A DNA stretch of 35,949 bases from Cyanobium sp. FACHB-13342 (GTDB taxonomy: Bacteria; Cyanobacteriota; Cyanobacteriia; PCC-6307; Cyanobiaceae), in NCBI RefSeq assembly GCF_014697415.1, contig NZ_JACJRT010000010.1, forward strand, positions 1 through 35,949, written 5' to 3'. Made by a program: the position numbers and the translations under genes. The notes beneath the pieces are model-generated. The model saw only the letters and a program-made list of their open reading frames with translations. It was not told the DNA's origin and ran no database searches. Shown piece by piece: positions 14,612 to 20,865 of the stretch (positions within the stretch are counted from its first letter, which is position 1; the number at the start of each line of letters is the position of its first letter).

Positions 14612-14818
14612 CTATGCCAGTGGTGCTGGGTTCACCATCGCACGCAGGATCAGCCCCAGGCTGAGCATGCCGCTGACACCGGCCCCGATCAGGGCCACCG
14701 CCGTGACCGGATTGCGGCCCCGGGCGGCGAGGGGTTCGAACACCGAATTGGCCACCCCCAGGCCAAAGGCCACCAGATAGCGCGGGTAGCGCGTCACATT
14801 CAGGAAGAAGTCCTTCAT
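14612..14818 (-). CDS. DUF751 (Ycf33-related) small membrane protein
   Basis: A 68-residue protein beginning [22 protein letters not shown], with two hydrophobic segments (about 13-27 and 41-61) separated by [14 protein letters not shown]. This is the DUF751 family, conserved through cyanobacteria and related to plastid Ycf33. The biochemical role is unknown; a thylakoid or plasma-membrane location is expected. It heads the minus-strand run DUF751-rbfA-GH3-GT2-hemD. The spacer of 65 bases to the divergent glutathione-transferase-like gene should hold both promoters. Confidence 0.88.
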   Translation of the reverse strand: MKDFFLNVTRYPRYLVAFGLGVANSVFEPLAARGRNPVTAVALIGAGVSGMLSLGLILRAMVNPAPLA

Positions 14819-14883
14819 CGCCCGGGGTGGTCGGTGTCTGCTGCGTGCTGGCTACTCTGCCGCCCAGAGGCCGGATTTGACGC

Positions 14884-15603
14884 ATGCAGCTGCACCAGTT
14901 CAGGCATTCCGCCTTCTGCGAGAAGGTGAGGCTGGTGCTCGCCGCCAAACGCCTCGACTACACCGTGGTGGAGGTCACCCCCGGCATCGGCCAACTCGAG
15001 CTGTTCCGCCTCTCCGGCCAGCGGCAGGTGCCGGTGCTGGTGGATGGCGCCGAGGTGATCGCCGATTCCACGGCGATTGCCCTCTACCTCGAGCGGCACC
15101 ATCCCGACGTGCCCCTGCTGCCCACGGCACCGGCCGAGCGGGCCCGGGTGCTGCTGATTGAAGACTGGGCCGATACGGCCCTGGCGGCGGGCTGCCGGCT
15201 GGCCCTGGTGCAGGCGGCCGCGGTGGATCCCCTGCTGCGCACGGCCCTGCTGCCCGATTCCACCCCGGGCCCCCTGCGCCAGCTCGTCAGCAACCTGCCC
15301 TCAGGGGTGATGGCCGGCATGGGTGAGGCGCTGGTCAGCGTGGTGGGAACGGCCGAGCGCCAGCAGCTGCAGACCAACCTGGAGCAACTTGCCCTGCTGG
15401 TGACCGACCAGCCCTACCTGGTCGGCGACCGACTCAGCTTGGCCGATCTGGCCGTGGCGGCCCAGCTGGGGTTGCTCAAGTTTCCCGCCAGCAGCGGAGC
15501 CCCCCTGGCGGGCCTGGGGGTCAGCGGGATCGCCGACCATCCCCTGCTGGAGCCCCTGTTCAGCTGGCGGGATCGGATTGCAACGGAGGCGGGCCGGGGT
15601 TGA
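14884..15603 (+). CDS. Glutathione S-transferase family protein
   Basis: This 239-residue protein has an N-terminal thioredoxin-like GST domain (about 1-78): [24 protein letters not shown] with a Cys at position 12, then [27 protein letters not shown], containing the cis-Pro of the glutathione site and the DST loop. A helical C-terminal domain (about 90-235) includes [26 protein letters not shown]. The catalytic residue is probably the Ser/Cys of SAFCEK, but the class and substrate are unknown. Detoxification or a role in tetrapyrrole or quinone chemistry are the usual guesses. ATG 14884 fits the domain start exactly. Its end overlaps the converging DUF6816-like gene by 44 bases. Confidence 0.86.
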   Translation: MQLHQFRHSAFCEKVRLVLAAKRLDYTVVEVTPGIGQLELFRLSGQRQVPVLVDGAEVIADSTAIALYLERHHPDVPLLPTAPAERARVLLIEDWADTALAAGCRLALVQAAAVDPLLRTALLPDSTPGPLRQLVSNLPSGVMAGMGEALVSVVGTAERQQLQTNLEQLALLVTDQPYLVGDRLSLADLAVAAQLGLLKFPASSGAPLAGLGVSGIADHPLLEPLFSWRDRIATEAGRG

Positions 15604-16225
15604 GCGGCGTCAGCGCCAGCTGGTAGTGGCCGCTGCTGGTGGCCTTGGCCGCCAAGCCGAGGGCTGGTGAGGGATAGCTGGCCTGCCACTGCTCGGCGCT
15701 CACCGTGCCGTCCGGATCCAGGGCATAGCGGCTCAGGGTCTCCACCCGGCTCACCCGTGGATCGCCGGGGCCATGCAGCACCTGCAGGGCCAGCTCATCG
15801 GCCCAGAAGTGGGCTGGGTCCGGCTGGGCGCTGCGCCGCCCTACCACCGTGGATTCCAGCTGTTGATCGCCGGCCAGCACGGCAATCTGGCGGTTGGGGT
15901 TGGTGGGGTCGTTGGCCACCTGCAGCAGGGCCTCGCCCAGCAGGGCCCGGCCGATCGCGGTGGCGTTGTAGGCCCGATCCCCCACCACGGCGCCCTTGGC
16001 ATTGCGCGCAAACCGCACCTGGTAGTCGAGGTCGTCGCTGTGCACCTGCCACTGGCCGGCCATCCAGGCGGGGTAGGTGAGGTCCTGCTGTCCGGGTCGG
16101 TTCGAGGGGCGCTCCAGGGGAGCGGGCAGGCGCCAGTCGGGCCATTGGCTGGCCCGCTCCGCCAGGGCGGTTGGGCTGAGCGCCAGCAGCAGCGCCAGGA
16201 TGGGGGCCAGTAGGGCTCCTGCCAT
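15560..16225 (-). CDS. Exported DUF6816-like protein (probable thylakoid-lumen or periplasmic)
   Basis: A 221-residue protein with a signal peptide (MAGALLAPILALLLALSPTALAE; cleavage expected near ALA-E at 22). The mature part has LTYPAWMAGQWQVHSDDLDYQVRFARNAKGAVVGDRAYNATAI near 48-90 and ETLSRYALDPDGTVSAEQWQASY near 170-192. These blocks look like a cyanobacterial/plastid lumen family (DUF6816), reminiscent of lipocalin-like calycins; the assignment is from memory of the family and is moderately sure. The start has an excellent Shine-Dalgarno (GGAGGAGG). Its ATG shares a CATG palindrome with the ATG of the divergent CRR7-like gene. The 3' end overlaps the GST gene. Confidence 0.75.
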   Translation of the reverse strand: MAGALLAPILALLLALSPTALAERASQWPDWRLPAPLERPSNRPGQQDLTYPAWMAGQWQVHSDDLDYQVRFARNAKGAVVGDRAYNATAIGRALLGEALLQVANDPTNPNRQIAVLAGDQQLESTVVGRRSAQPDPAHFWADELALQVLHGPGDPRVSRVETLSRYALDPDGTVSAEQWQASYPSPALGLAAKATSSGHYQLALTPLNPGPPPLQSDPAS

Positions 16226-16484
16226 GTCCGATCCCCTCCTCCGGGAGCTTGATCATTACGTGGTGCTGGAGCCGGTGGGGGGGGAGCGGATCCTCACGGC
16301 GGCCGAAACCCTGGCCTGGCTGGCGGACCAGCTCGAAACCCTGGAGGTGGTGCCGGCGGATCTGGCACCCCTGCCCACCGCCATGGAGCGAGCCCAGCGC
16401 CTCCTCGAGACGGCCTGTGAGCTGGAACTGGCACCGGGCCTCGCGATCCAGTGGTTTGCGGTGCGGCTCGAGCCTCCCGGCTGA
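16224..16484 (+). CDS. Chlororespiratory reduction 7 (CRR7)-like protein
   Basis: An 86-residue acidic protein with the family layout: LRELDHYVVLEPVGGERILTAAETLAWLADQL near 6-37, a middle DLAPLPTAMERAQRLLETACELEL, and the ending APGLAIQWFAVRLEPPG. This matches the CRR7 family; in plants CRR7 is needed to assemble the chloroplast NDH complex. A role in NDH-1 biogenesis is inferred, in keeping with ndhO elsewhere in the window. The ATG at 16224 overlaps by two bases the ATG of the divergent exported-protein gene, so its promoter must lie inside that gene. An 8-base G run (16277-16284) lies in the gene. The converging aroK ends 15 bases away. Confidence 0.83.
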   Translation: MSDPLLRELDHYVVLEPVGGERILTAAETLAWLADQLETLEVVPADLAPLPTAMERAQRLLETACELELAPGLAIQWFAVRLEPPG

Positions 16485-16499
16485 TGTCCGCGGGTTGGC

Positions 16500-17126
16500 T
16501 CAGTTCAAGGATGGGCTGATCGTGCCGTCGGCGTGGCGCAGGCTGATGGGGGACGGCGGGGCCGCTGCCGGATCCTTGAGGATCGAGGGCAGGCCCGCCA
16601 GCACCTGGAGGGCCACCTCCGCGGGGCCATGGTCGCCCTGTTGCACATGCAGGTCGGCCTGGGCATAGAGGGGCTGCCGCTGGCCCAGCAGCTCGCCGAG
16701 GCGGACGCTGGGGTCGTCGGCCTCCAGGAGGGGCCGCGGCGTCGGATCGGCGAGGAGGCGCTCCATCAGCAGCCCTGCGGGCGCATCCAGCCACACCACC
16801 ACGCCCTGGCGCATGTGGCCCCAGTTCTCCGGTCGGGTCACGACCCCTCCGCCGGTGGCCACCACCAGGGAATGCCAACCGGCGATCTGGCCGAGCACCG
16901 CCGTTTCCAGGTCGCGGAATCCGGCTTCCCCGTCGCTGGCAAAAATGTCTGGGATCGTGCGCCCCGCCACCTGTTGGAGGGCGTCATCGGCATCGAGAAA
17001 CCGATAGCCCAGCGCCTCGGCCAGGGGCCGACCCACGGCGCTTTTCCCGGCCCCCATCATGCCGACCAGATACAGATTGAGGCCCTGCAGCCGCTGGGCC
17101 AGGGCATGGTGGGAGGGGGTGGTCAT
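16500..17126 (-). CDS. aroK: Shikimate kinase
   Basis: This 208-residue protein has the AroK signature set: LYLVGMMGAGKSAVGRPLAEAL with the Walker A P-loop at 22-29, FLDADDAL with the shikimate-binding Asp near 45-48, EAGFRDLETAVL, VATGGGVVTRPENW, and a lid/adenine-contact part near PTPRPLL. It phosphorylates shikimate at O3 with ATP, the fifth step from DAHP towards chorismate and the aromatic amino acids. It is about 30 residues longer than E. coli AroK, with the extra length at the N-terminus and in a low-complexity C-terminal tail (PAAAPPSPISLRHADGTI). ATG 17126 is used; a longer frame to 17210 has no homology. It diverges from the PTPS-fold gene across a 73-base spacer. Confidence 0.93.
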   Translation of the reverse strand: MTTPSHHALAQRLQGLNLYLVGMMGAGKSAVGRPLAEALGYRFLDADDALQQVAGRTIPDIFASDGEAGFRDLETAVLGQIAGWHSLVVATGGGVVTRPENWGHMRQGVVVWLDAPAGLLMERLLADPTPRPLLEADDPSVRLGELLGQRQPLYAQADLHVQQGDHGPAEVALQVLAGLPSILKDPAAAPPSPISLRHADGTISPSLN

Positions 17127-17199
17127 GGCGGGGTGGTGATGGCGTGGACGCCGGGGCCCTAGGCCCGTTTCTAGGATGGAGGGCCTCCAGCCCAGGGCG

Positions 17200-18180
17200 A
17201 TGACGGCCACTGCACCCGCCCAAGGGAGTTCTTCGGGCCCGAACCTCTCCCCTCACCAGGCCGTTTCCCGCCATGGCCGGGGCCGGCCCTGCGTGATCAC
17301 ACGGCGGGCCACCTTCAGTGCCAGCCACCTCTATTGGTTGCCGGAGCTGAGTGCGGAGGAGAACCAGGTCCGGTTCGGACCCTGCAGCCTGGCCCCTGGC
17401 CATGGCCACAACTACACCTTGATCGTGGCGATGGGCGGGCCCCTCGACGGCGATGGCATGGTGCTCAACCTCTCGGACGTGAAGCACGCCATTCGGGCTG
17501 AGGTGACGGCCCAGCTCGATTTCCGCTTCCTCAACGACGCCTGGCCGGAGTTCGACCTCAGCCGTCCCGAGGGACGGCTGCCCACCACCGAAGCCCTCTG
17601 CCAGGCGATCTGGACCCGCCTGGCCCCCAAGCTGCCCCTGGTGGGGCTGCGCCTGCACGAAACCGACACCCTCTGGGTCGACCTGCTCGCTCCCCTCTCT
17701 GCCCCGACCCCCATGGAAGCCTTCCTCTCGATCCGCACCCACTTCGCCGCCGCCCATCGCCTGGCCCGTCCCGAGCTCTCCCAGGGGGAGAACGAAGCGA
17801 TCTATGGCAAGTGCGCCCGGCCCCACGGCCACGGCCACAACTATCTGCTGGATGTCACCGTGCGGGGTCCTATCGACGCCCGCACCGGCATGGTGTGTGA
17901 TCTGGCGGCCCTGCAGCAGCTGGTCGACGACCTGGTGGTGGAGCCCTTTGACCACACCTTCCTGAACAAGGACGTGGAGCACTTCGCCAGCACCGTGCCC
18001 ACCGCCGAGAACATCGCCCTCCACATCGCCGATCTGCTCACCGGCCCGATCGCCGCCACCGGTGCCCGGCTGCACAAGGTGCGCCTGCAGGAGAGCCCCA
18101 ACAACGCCGCCGAGGTGTTCGCCGAAACTCCCCAGCTGGAGATGGTGCCCGCGGCCCTGGAAGCCCTGGTGGCCGGCTGA
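17200..18180 (+). CDS. Tandem-domain 6-pyruvoyl-tetrahydropterin synthase / 6-carboxytetrahydropterin synthase (QueD) homologue
   Basis: This 326-residue protein holds two T-fold PTPS/QueD domains in tandem, roughly 35-165 and 175-310. Domain 2 keeps the complete set: zinc ligands H186, H211, H213, catalytic C205, the Asp-His pair D251-H252 (FDHTFLN) and E298 (QESPNNAAEV). Domain 1 keeps H43, H68, H70, C62 and E154, but its Asp-His pair reads D107-F108 (LDFRFLN), so the catalytic His is lost. The family makes 6-carboxytetrahydropterin for 7-deazaguanine (queuosine) synthesis, or tetrahydropterins from dihydroneopterin triphosphate. Which reaction occurs here cannot be told from the sequence. 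ATG 17200 is favoured; ATG 17176 would add 8 residues. A reductase gene follows 9 bases downstream. Confidence 0.88.
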   Translation: MTATAPAQGSSSGPNLSPHQAVSRHGRGRPCVITRRATFSASHLYWLPELSAEENQVRFGPCSLAPGHGHNYTLIVAMGGPLDGDGMVLNLSDVKHAIRAEVTAQLDFRFLNDAWPEFDLSRPEGRLPTTEALCQAIWTRLAPKLPLVGLRLHETDTLWVDLLAPLSAPTPMEAFLSIRTHFAAAHRLARPELSQGENEAIYGKCARPHGHGHNYLLDVTVRGPIDARTGMVCDLAALQQLVDDLVVEPFDHTFLNKDVEHFASTVPTAENIALHIADLLTGPIAATGARLHKVRLQESPNNAAEVFAETPQLEMVPAALEALVAG

Positions 18181-18189
18181 GCCACGCCG

Positions 18190-18846
18190 GTGTCGGGCCT
18201 GAAGGTGCCCAGCCTGCGTCTTGTGCTGGCCGTGAGCCTGGATGGCCGGCTGGCCCCTCCCGAGGGCGGTGCGGCCCAGCTGGGAGGCAGTGGGGACCGT
18301 CGGGTGCTGGAGGAGGCCCTGGCCTGGGCCGACGGCTGTCTGATCGGTGCGGAAACCCTGCGGCGCCACGGCAGCACCTGCCTGATCCATGCTCCCGACC
18401 TGCTGGCCCAGCGGCTGGCGTCTGGCCGCGGCAACCAGCCGGTGGCCGTGGTGGTGAGCAGCACGGCGCGTTTGTCCGCTGATCTTCCGTTCTGGCAGCA
18501 GCCCCTGGAGCGCTGGTTGCTGGCCCCAGCAGGGACGCTGCCGCAGCAGGGATTTCAGCGGCAGCTGGACCACGCGGGGTGGCCTGGGGCCCTGGCGGCC
18601 CTTCAGGCCGCTGGATTGGAGCGGCTGGTGGTGCTGGGCGGCGCCAACCTGGCGGCTGGCCTGCTGGCGGGAGGCTGGATCGATGCACTCCAACTCACCC
18701 TTTGCCCCCGTCTGCTGGGTGGGCCCCACAGTTGGGTGCCGCTGCAGGCGGCCGTTCAGGGGGGCGCCTGGCAGCTGGAGGAGCTCCGCCGTTTGCCCGC
18801 TGATGAGCTGCTGGTGCGCTACCGGCGTGTTTTGGCGAAGCCTTGA
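18190..18846 (+). CDS. RibD C-terminal / dihydrofolate-reductase-like protein
   Basis: A 218-residue protein with the RibD_C (DHFR-like) fold: LRLVLAVSLDGRLAPPEGGAAQLGG near 10-33, RVLEEALAWADGCLIGAETLR near 38-58, then VVVLGGANLAAGLLAGGWIDALQLTLCPRLLGG near 145-175. These are NADPH-dependent pyrimidine or pterin reductases; RibD_C reduces the ribosyl-pyrimidine intermediate of riboflavin synthesis. The RibD deaminase domain is absent. Lying 9 bases after a tetrahydropterin-synthase homologue, a pterin reductase role is a reasonable guess. The start is probably GTG 18190; in-frame GTG codons slightly downstream are also possible. The last 28 bases overlap the converging gene. Confidence 0.83.
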   Translation: MSGLKVPSLRLVLAVSLDGRLAPPEGGAAQLGGSGDRRVLEEALAWADGCLIGAETLRRHGSTCLIHAPDLLAQRLASGRGNQPVAVVVSSTARLSADLPFWQQPLERWLLAPAGTLPQQGFQRQLDHAGWPGALAALQAAGLERLVVLGGANLAAGLLAGGWIDALQLTLCPRLLGGPHSWVPLQAAVQGGAWQLEELRRLPADELLVRYRRVLAKP

Positions 18847-19244
18847 GCCAGCTCCTTGAGTGGGATGGCCTGGAGGCTGTCGGCCGGGAGCCCCAGCATC
18901 TTGGCCAGGCAGCGTTTGACCACCACTTCGCTGTCGGTGCCCAAGTCGCCCCGAATCATGTCCCCCAGAATCGCCAGGCTGCGGCCGCTGTCCGCGGTTT
19001 CCTGCACCAGGCACTGGCTGGTGGGCCGGGCCAGCTGGGCGCAGGGGGATTCCAGCTTGGCGGCCAGGGCGGCATTGCCGGATGAGCCGGTCTCCACGCA
19101 GACGGTTTTGAGCCGCTGCTCCAGTTGGGGGCGCATCAGCTGCAGCACGGGCAACAGCAGGCTCGTGAGCAGCACGGGTGCGACCAGGGCACGGATCGGT
19201 TGGGGCACCGCAACGGCACAGCTCTGGTTAGTTTTGCCCCTCAC
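18819..19244 (-). CDS. Hypothetical membrane-anchored or secreted protein
   Basis: A 141-residue protein with one hydrophobic N-terminal segment at about 17-37 (PIRALVAPVLLTSLLLPVLQLM), so either a signal anchor or an uncleaved signal peptide. The remainder is soluble and helical with Cys at about 49, 68, 78 and 112 (TVCVETG, SPCAQLA, SQCLVQE, KRCLAKM), which could pair if exported. I do not recognise the family. It overlaps the reductase gene by 28 bases at its 3' end and diverges from the FemAB-like gene with only about 26 bases between starts. The start is uncertain; in-frame GTG codons downstream of the ATG at 19244 are possible. Confidence 0.6.
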   Translation of the reverse strand: MRGKTNQSCAVAVPQPIRALVAPVLLTSLLLPVLQLMRPQLEQRLKTVCVETGSSGNAALAAKLESPCAQLARPTSQCLVQETADSGRSLAILGDMIRGDLGTDSEVVVKRCLAKMLGLPADSLQAIPLKELAQGFAKTRR

Positions 19245-19270
19245 CCCCCTTGCCGGCCGTCGTGGCAGCC

Positions 19271-20461
19271 ATGGCTGAGTTGCAGGCCCGCTGGCACCAG
19301 AGCCTCTCCGCCATCCCTGAGGACAGCTGGGATCGCCTGCTGACCGCCGCCCACCCCCAGGAGCTGCCCTTCTATCGCTGGCGCTGGCTCCACCAGCTCG
19401 AGGCCAGTGGCAGCATCGTGCCGCGGGAGGGCTGGCAGGGCTGCCACCTGGCCCTGTGGCGCGGTGAGCAGTTGGTGGCGGTGGCGCCGCTGTATCTCAA
19501 GGGCCACAGCTACGGCGAATTTGTTTTCGACCAGAGCTTCGCCCAGCTCGCCGGCCAACTCGGCCTGCGCTACTACCCGAAGTTGGTGGGGATGAGCCCG
19601 GTGAGCCCGATTCAGGGCTACCGCTTTCTGATCGATCCCCACGAAGACGGGGCGGCCTTCACGGCCCTGATGCTCGATCTGATCGATGATTTCTGCCGCC
19701 AGCACGGGATCCTCAGCTGCAACTTGCTCTACGTCGATCCCCAGTGGCAGCCCCTGGCTGAGGCGGCCGGCTGCGCGGCCTGGGTCAACCAGCAGAGCCT
19801 GTGGACCAATCCCGGCCATGGCGACTTTCAGGCCTATCTGGCCAGTTTCAATGCCAACCAACGCCGCAACATCAAGCGGGAGCGCCAGGCCGTGGCGGCG
19901 GCGGGTCTGGTGGTCACCCCCCTGGAGGGGGAAGCCATTCCGCCGGCCCTGGTGGGGCGGATGCACGCGTTCTATGCCCAGCACTGCAGCCGCTGGGGTG
20001 CCTGGGGCAGCAAGTACCTCAGTGAGGCCTTTTTCGCGGCCCTGGCTTCGGACCCGGACCTGCGCCGCCATCTGGTGCTGTTCAGTGCCCACCGCGGCGA
20101 TCCGGCAGAGCCGGTGGCCATGTCCCTGTGCGTGTCCGCCGGGGACCAGCTCTGGGGGCGTTACTGGGGCAGCGACGAGGAGATCGACTGCCTGCATTTC
20201 GAGGTCTGTTACTACGCGCCGATCGCCTGGGCGATCGAGCGGGGCATTCGGACGTTCGATCCCGGTGCCGGCGGCAGTCACAAGCGCCGCCGGGGATTCG
20301 TGGCCCAGCCCCGCGTCAGCCTCCACCGCTGGAGCGATCCCCGCTTCGCTGGGATTCTGCGGGGCTGGCTGCCCGGCGCCAATGCGGAGATGGCCGAGCT
20401 GATGGCGGCCATGAATGCGGAGCTGCCCTTTACGGCTGCCTACGATCCACCCCATGCCTGA
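19271..20461 (+). CDS. FemAB-like GNAT-fold acyltransferase (peptidogalycan biosynthesis-type, PF04339)
   Basis: This 396-residue protein matches the FemAB_like family: ELPFYRWRWLHQLEASGSIVPREGWQGCHLALW near 28-60, VAVAPLYLKGHSYGEFVFDQSFAQ near 70-95, SFNANQRRNIKRERQAVAAAG near 195-215, WGRYWGSDEEIDCLHFEVCYYAPIAWAIERGIRTFDPGAGGSHKRRRGF near 295-345. The family sits in the GNAT superfamily and is annotated as a possible amino-acyl or acyl transferase, but the substrate is unknown. ATG 19271 is chosen; GTG 19262 and TTG 19250 are in-frame alternatives and no start has a strong Shine-Dalgarno. Its stop overlaps the ATG of the DUF4346 gene by 8 bases, so the two are translated together. Confidence 0.87.
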   Translation: MAELQARWHQSLSAIPEDSWDRLLTAAHPQELPFYRWRWLHQLEASGSIVPREGWQGCHLALWRGEQLVAVAPLYLKGHSYGEFVFDQSFAQLAGQLGLRYYPKLVGMSPVSPIQGYRFLIDPHEDGAAFTALMLDLIDDFCRQHGILSCNLLYVDPQWQPLAEAAGCAAWVNQQSLWTNPGHGDFQAYLASFNANQRRNIKRERQAVAAAGLVVTPLEGEAIPPALVGRMHAFYAQHCSRWGAWGSKYLSEAFFAALASDPDLRRHLVLFSAHRGDPAEPVAMSLCVSAGDQLWGRYWGSDEEIDCLHFEVCYYAPIAWAIERGIRTFDPGAGGSHKRRRGFVAQPRVSLHRWSDPRFAGILRGWLPGANAEMAELMAAMNAELPFTAAYDPPHA

Positions 20462-20837
20462 TCTGCCTCCCACCCGCCAGGAGCTCGACGACCGGCTCTC
20501 CCAGCGGTTTATCGCTCTGGATCCGCTGGGCTACTTCCTGATTCGCCTCGACCGGGACACCCAGGAGTTGGTGGCTGAGCACTACGGCAACGGCATCGAT
20601 GAGCGGGGCCTGGCCACCGATCCAGACACCGGAGAGGTGTTGAGCTGCCGGGGCGCTGGCCCCCGCGTGCCGATCGCCGTGTATCGGGCCCGATCGGCCA
20701 AGCAGCTGGGTATCGCCCTCACGGAGGGTCCTGGCCCCCATCCCTTGAGCCGACTGGACCACGCCCTCTACCTCGGCCGGGAACTCCAGCGTGCCGAGGC
20801 CTGCCTGGAGCAGGGCCTGGACTACGTCCAGGACTGA
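20454..20837 (+). CDS. DUF4346 protein
   Basis: A 127-residue soluble protein with the DUF4346 pattern: FIALDPLGYFLIRLDRDTQELVAEHYGNGIDERGLATDPDTGEVLSC near 19-65, then [53 protein letters not shown]. The family is conserved in cyanobacteria; elsewhere similar domains are found next to pterin or B12-related proteins, but no function is known. The ATG at 20454 overlaps the end of the FemAB-like gene by 8 bases. The gene ends 28 bases from the converging radical SAM gene, with a small GTCGG-ACGA-CCGAC hairpin at 20842-20855 between them. Confidence 0.82.
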   Translation: MPDLPPTRQELDDRLSQRFIALDPLGYFLIRLDRDTQELVAEHYGNGIDERGLATDPDTGEVLSCRGAGPRVPIAVYRARSAKQLGIALTEGPGPHPLSRLDHALYLGRELQRAEACLEQGLDYVQD

Positions 20838-20865
20838 CGGGGTCGGACGACCGACGGGTCCCGGT

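Noticed and set aside
14728-14745. tRNA T-arm-like GGTTCGAAC
   Set aside because: It lies within the DUF751 coding sequence and no acceptor or anticodon stems surround it.
16984-19014. 676-codon minus-strand open frame across the PTPS and reductase genes
   Set aside because: Gln/Gly/His-rich shadow translation without homology, crossing two genes with clear motifs on the plus strand.
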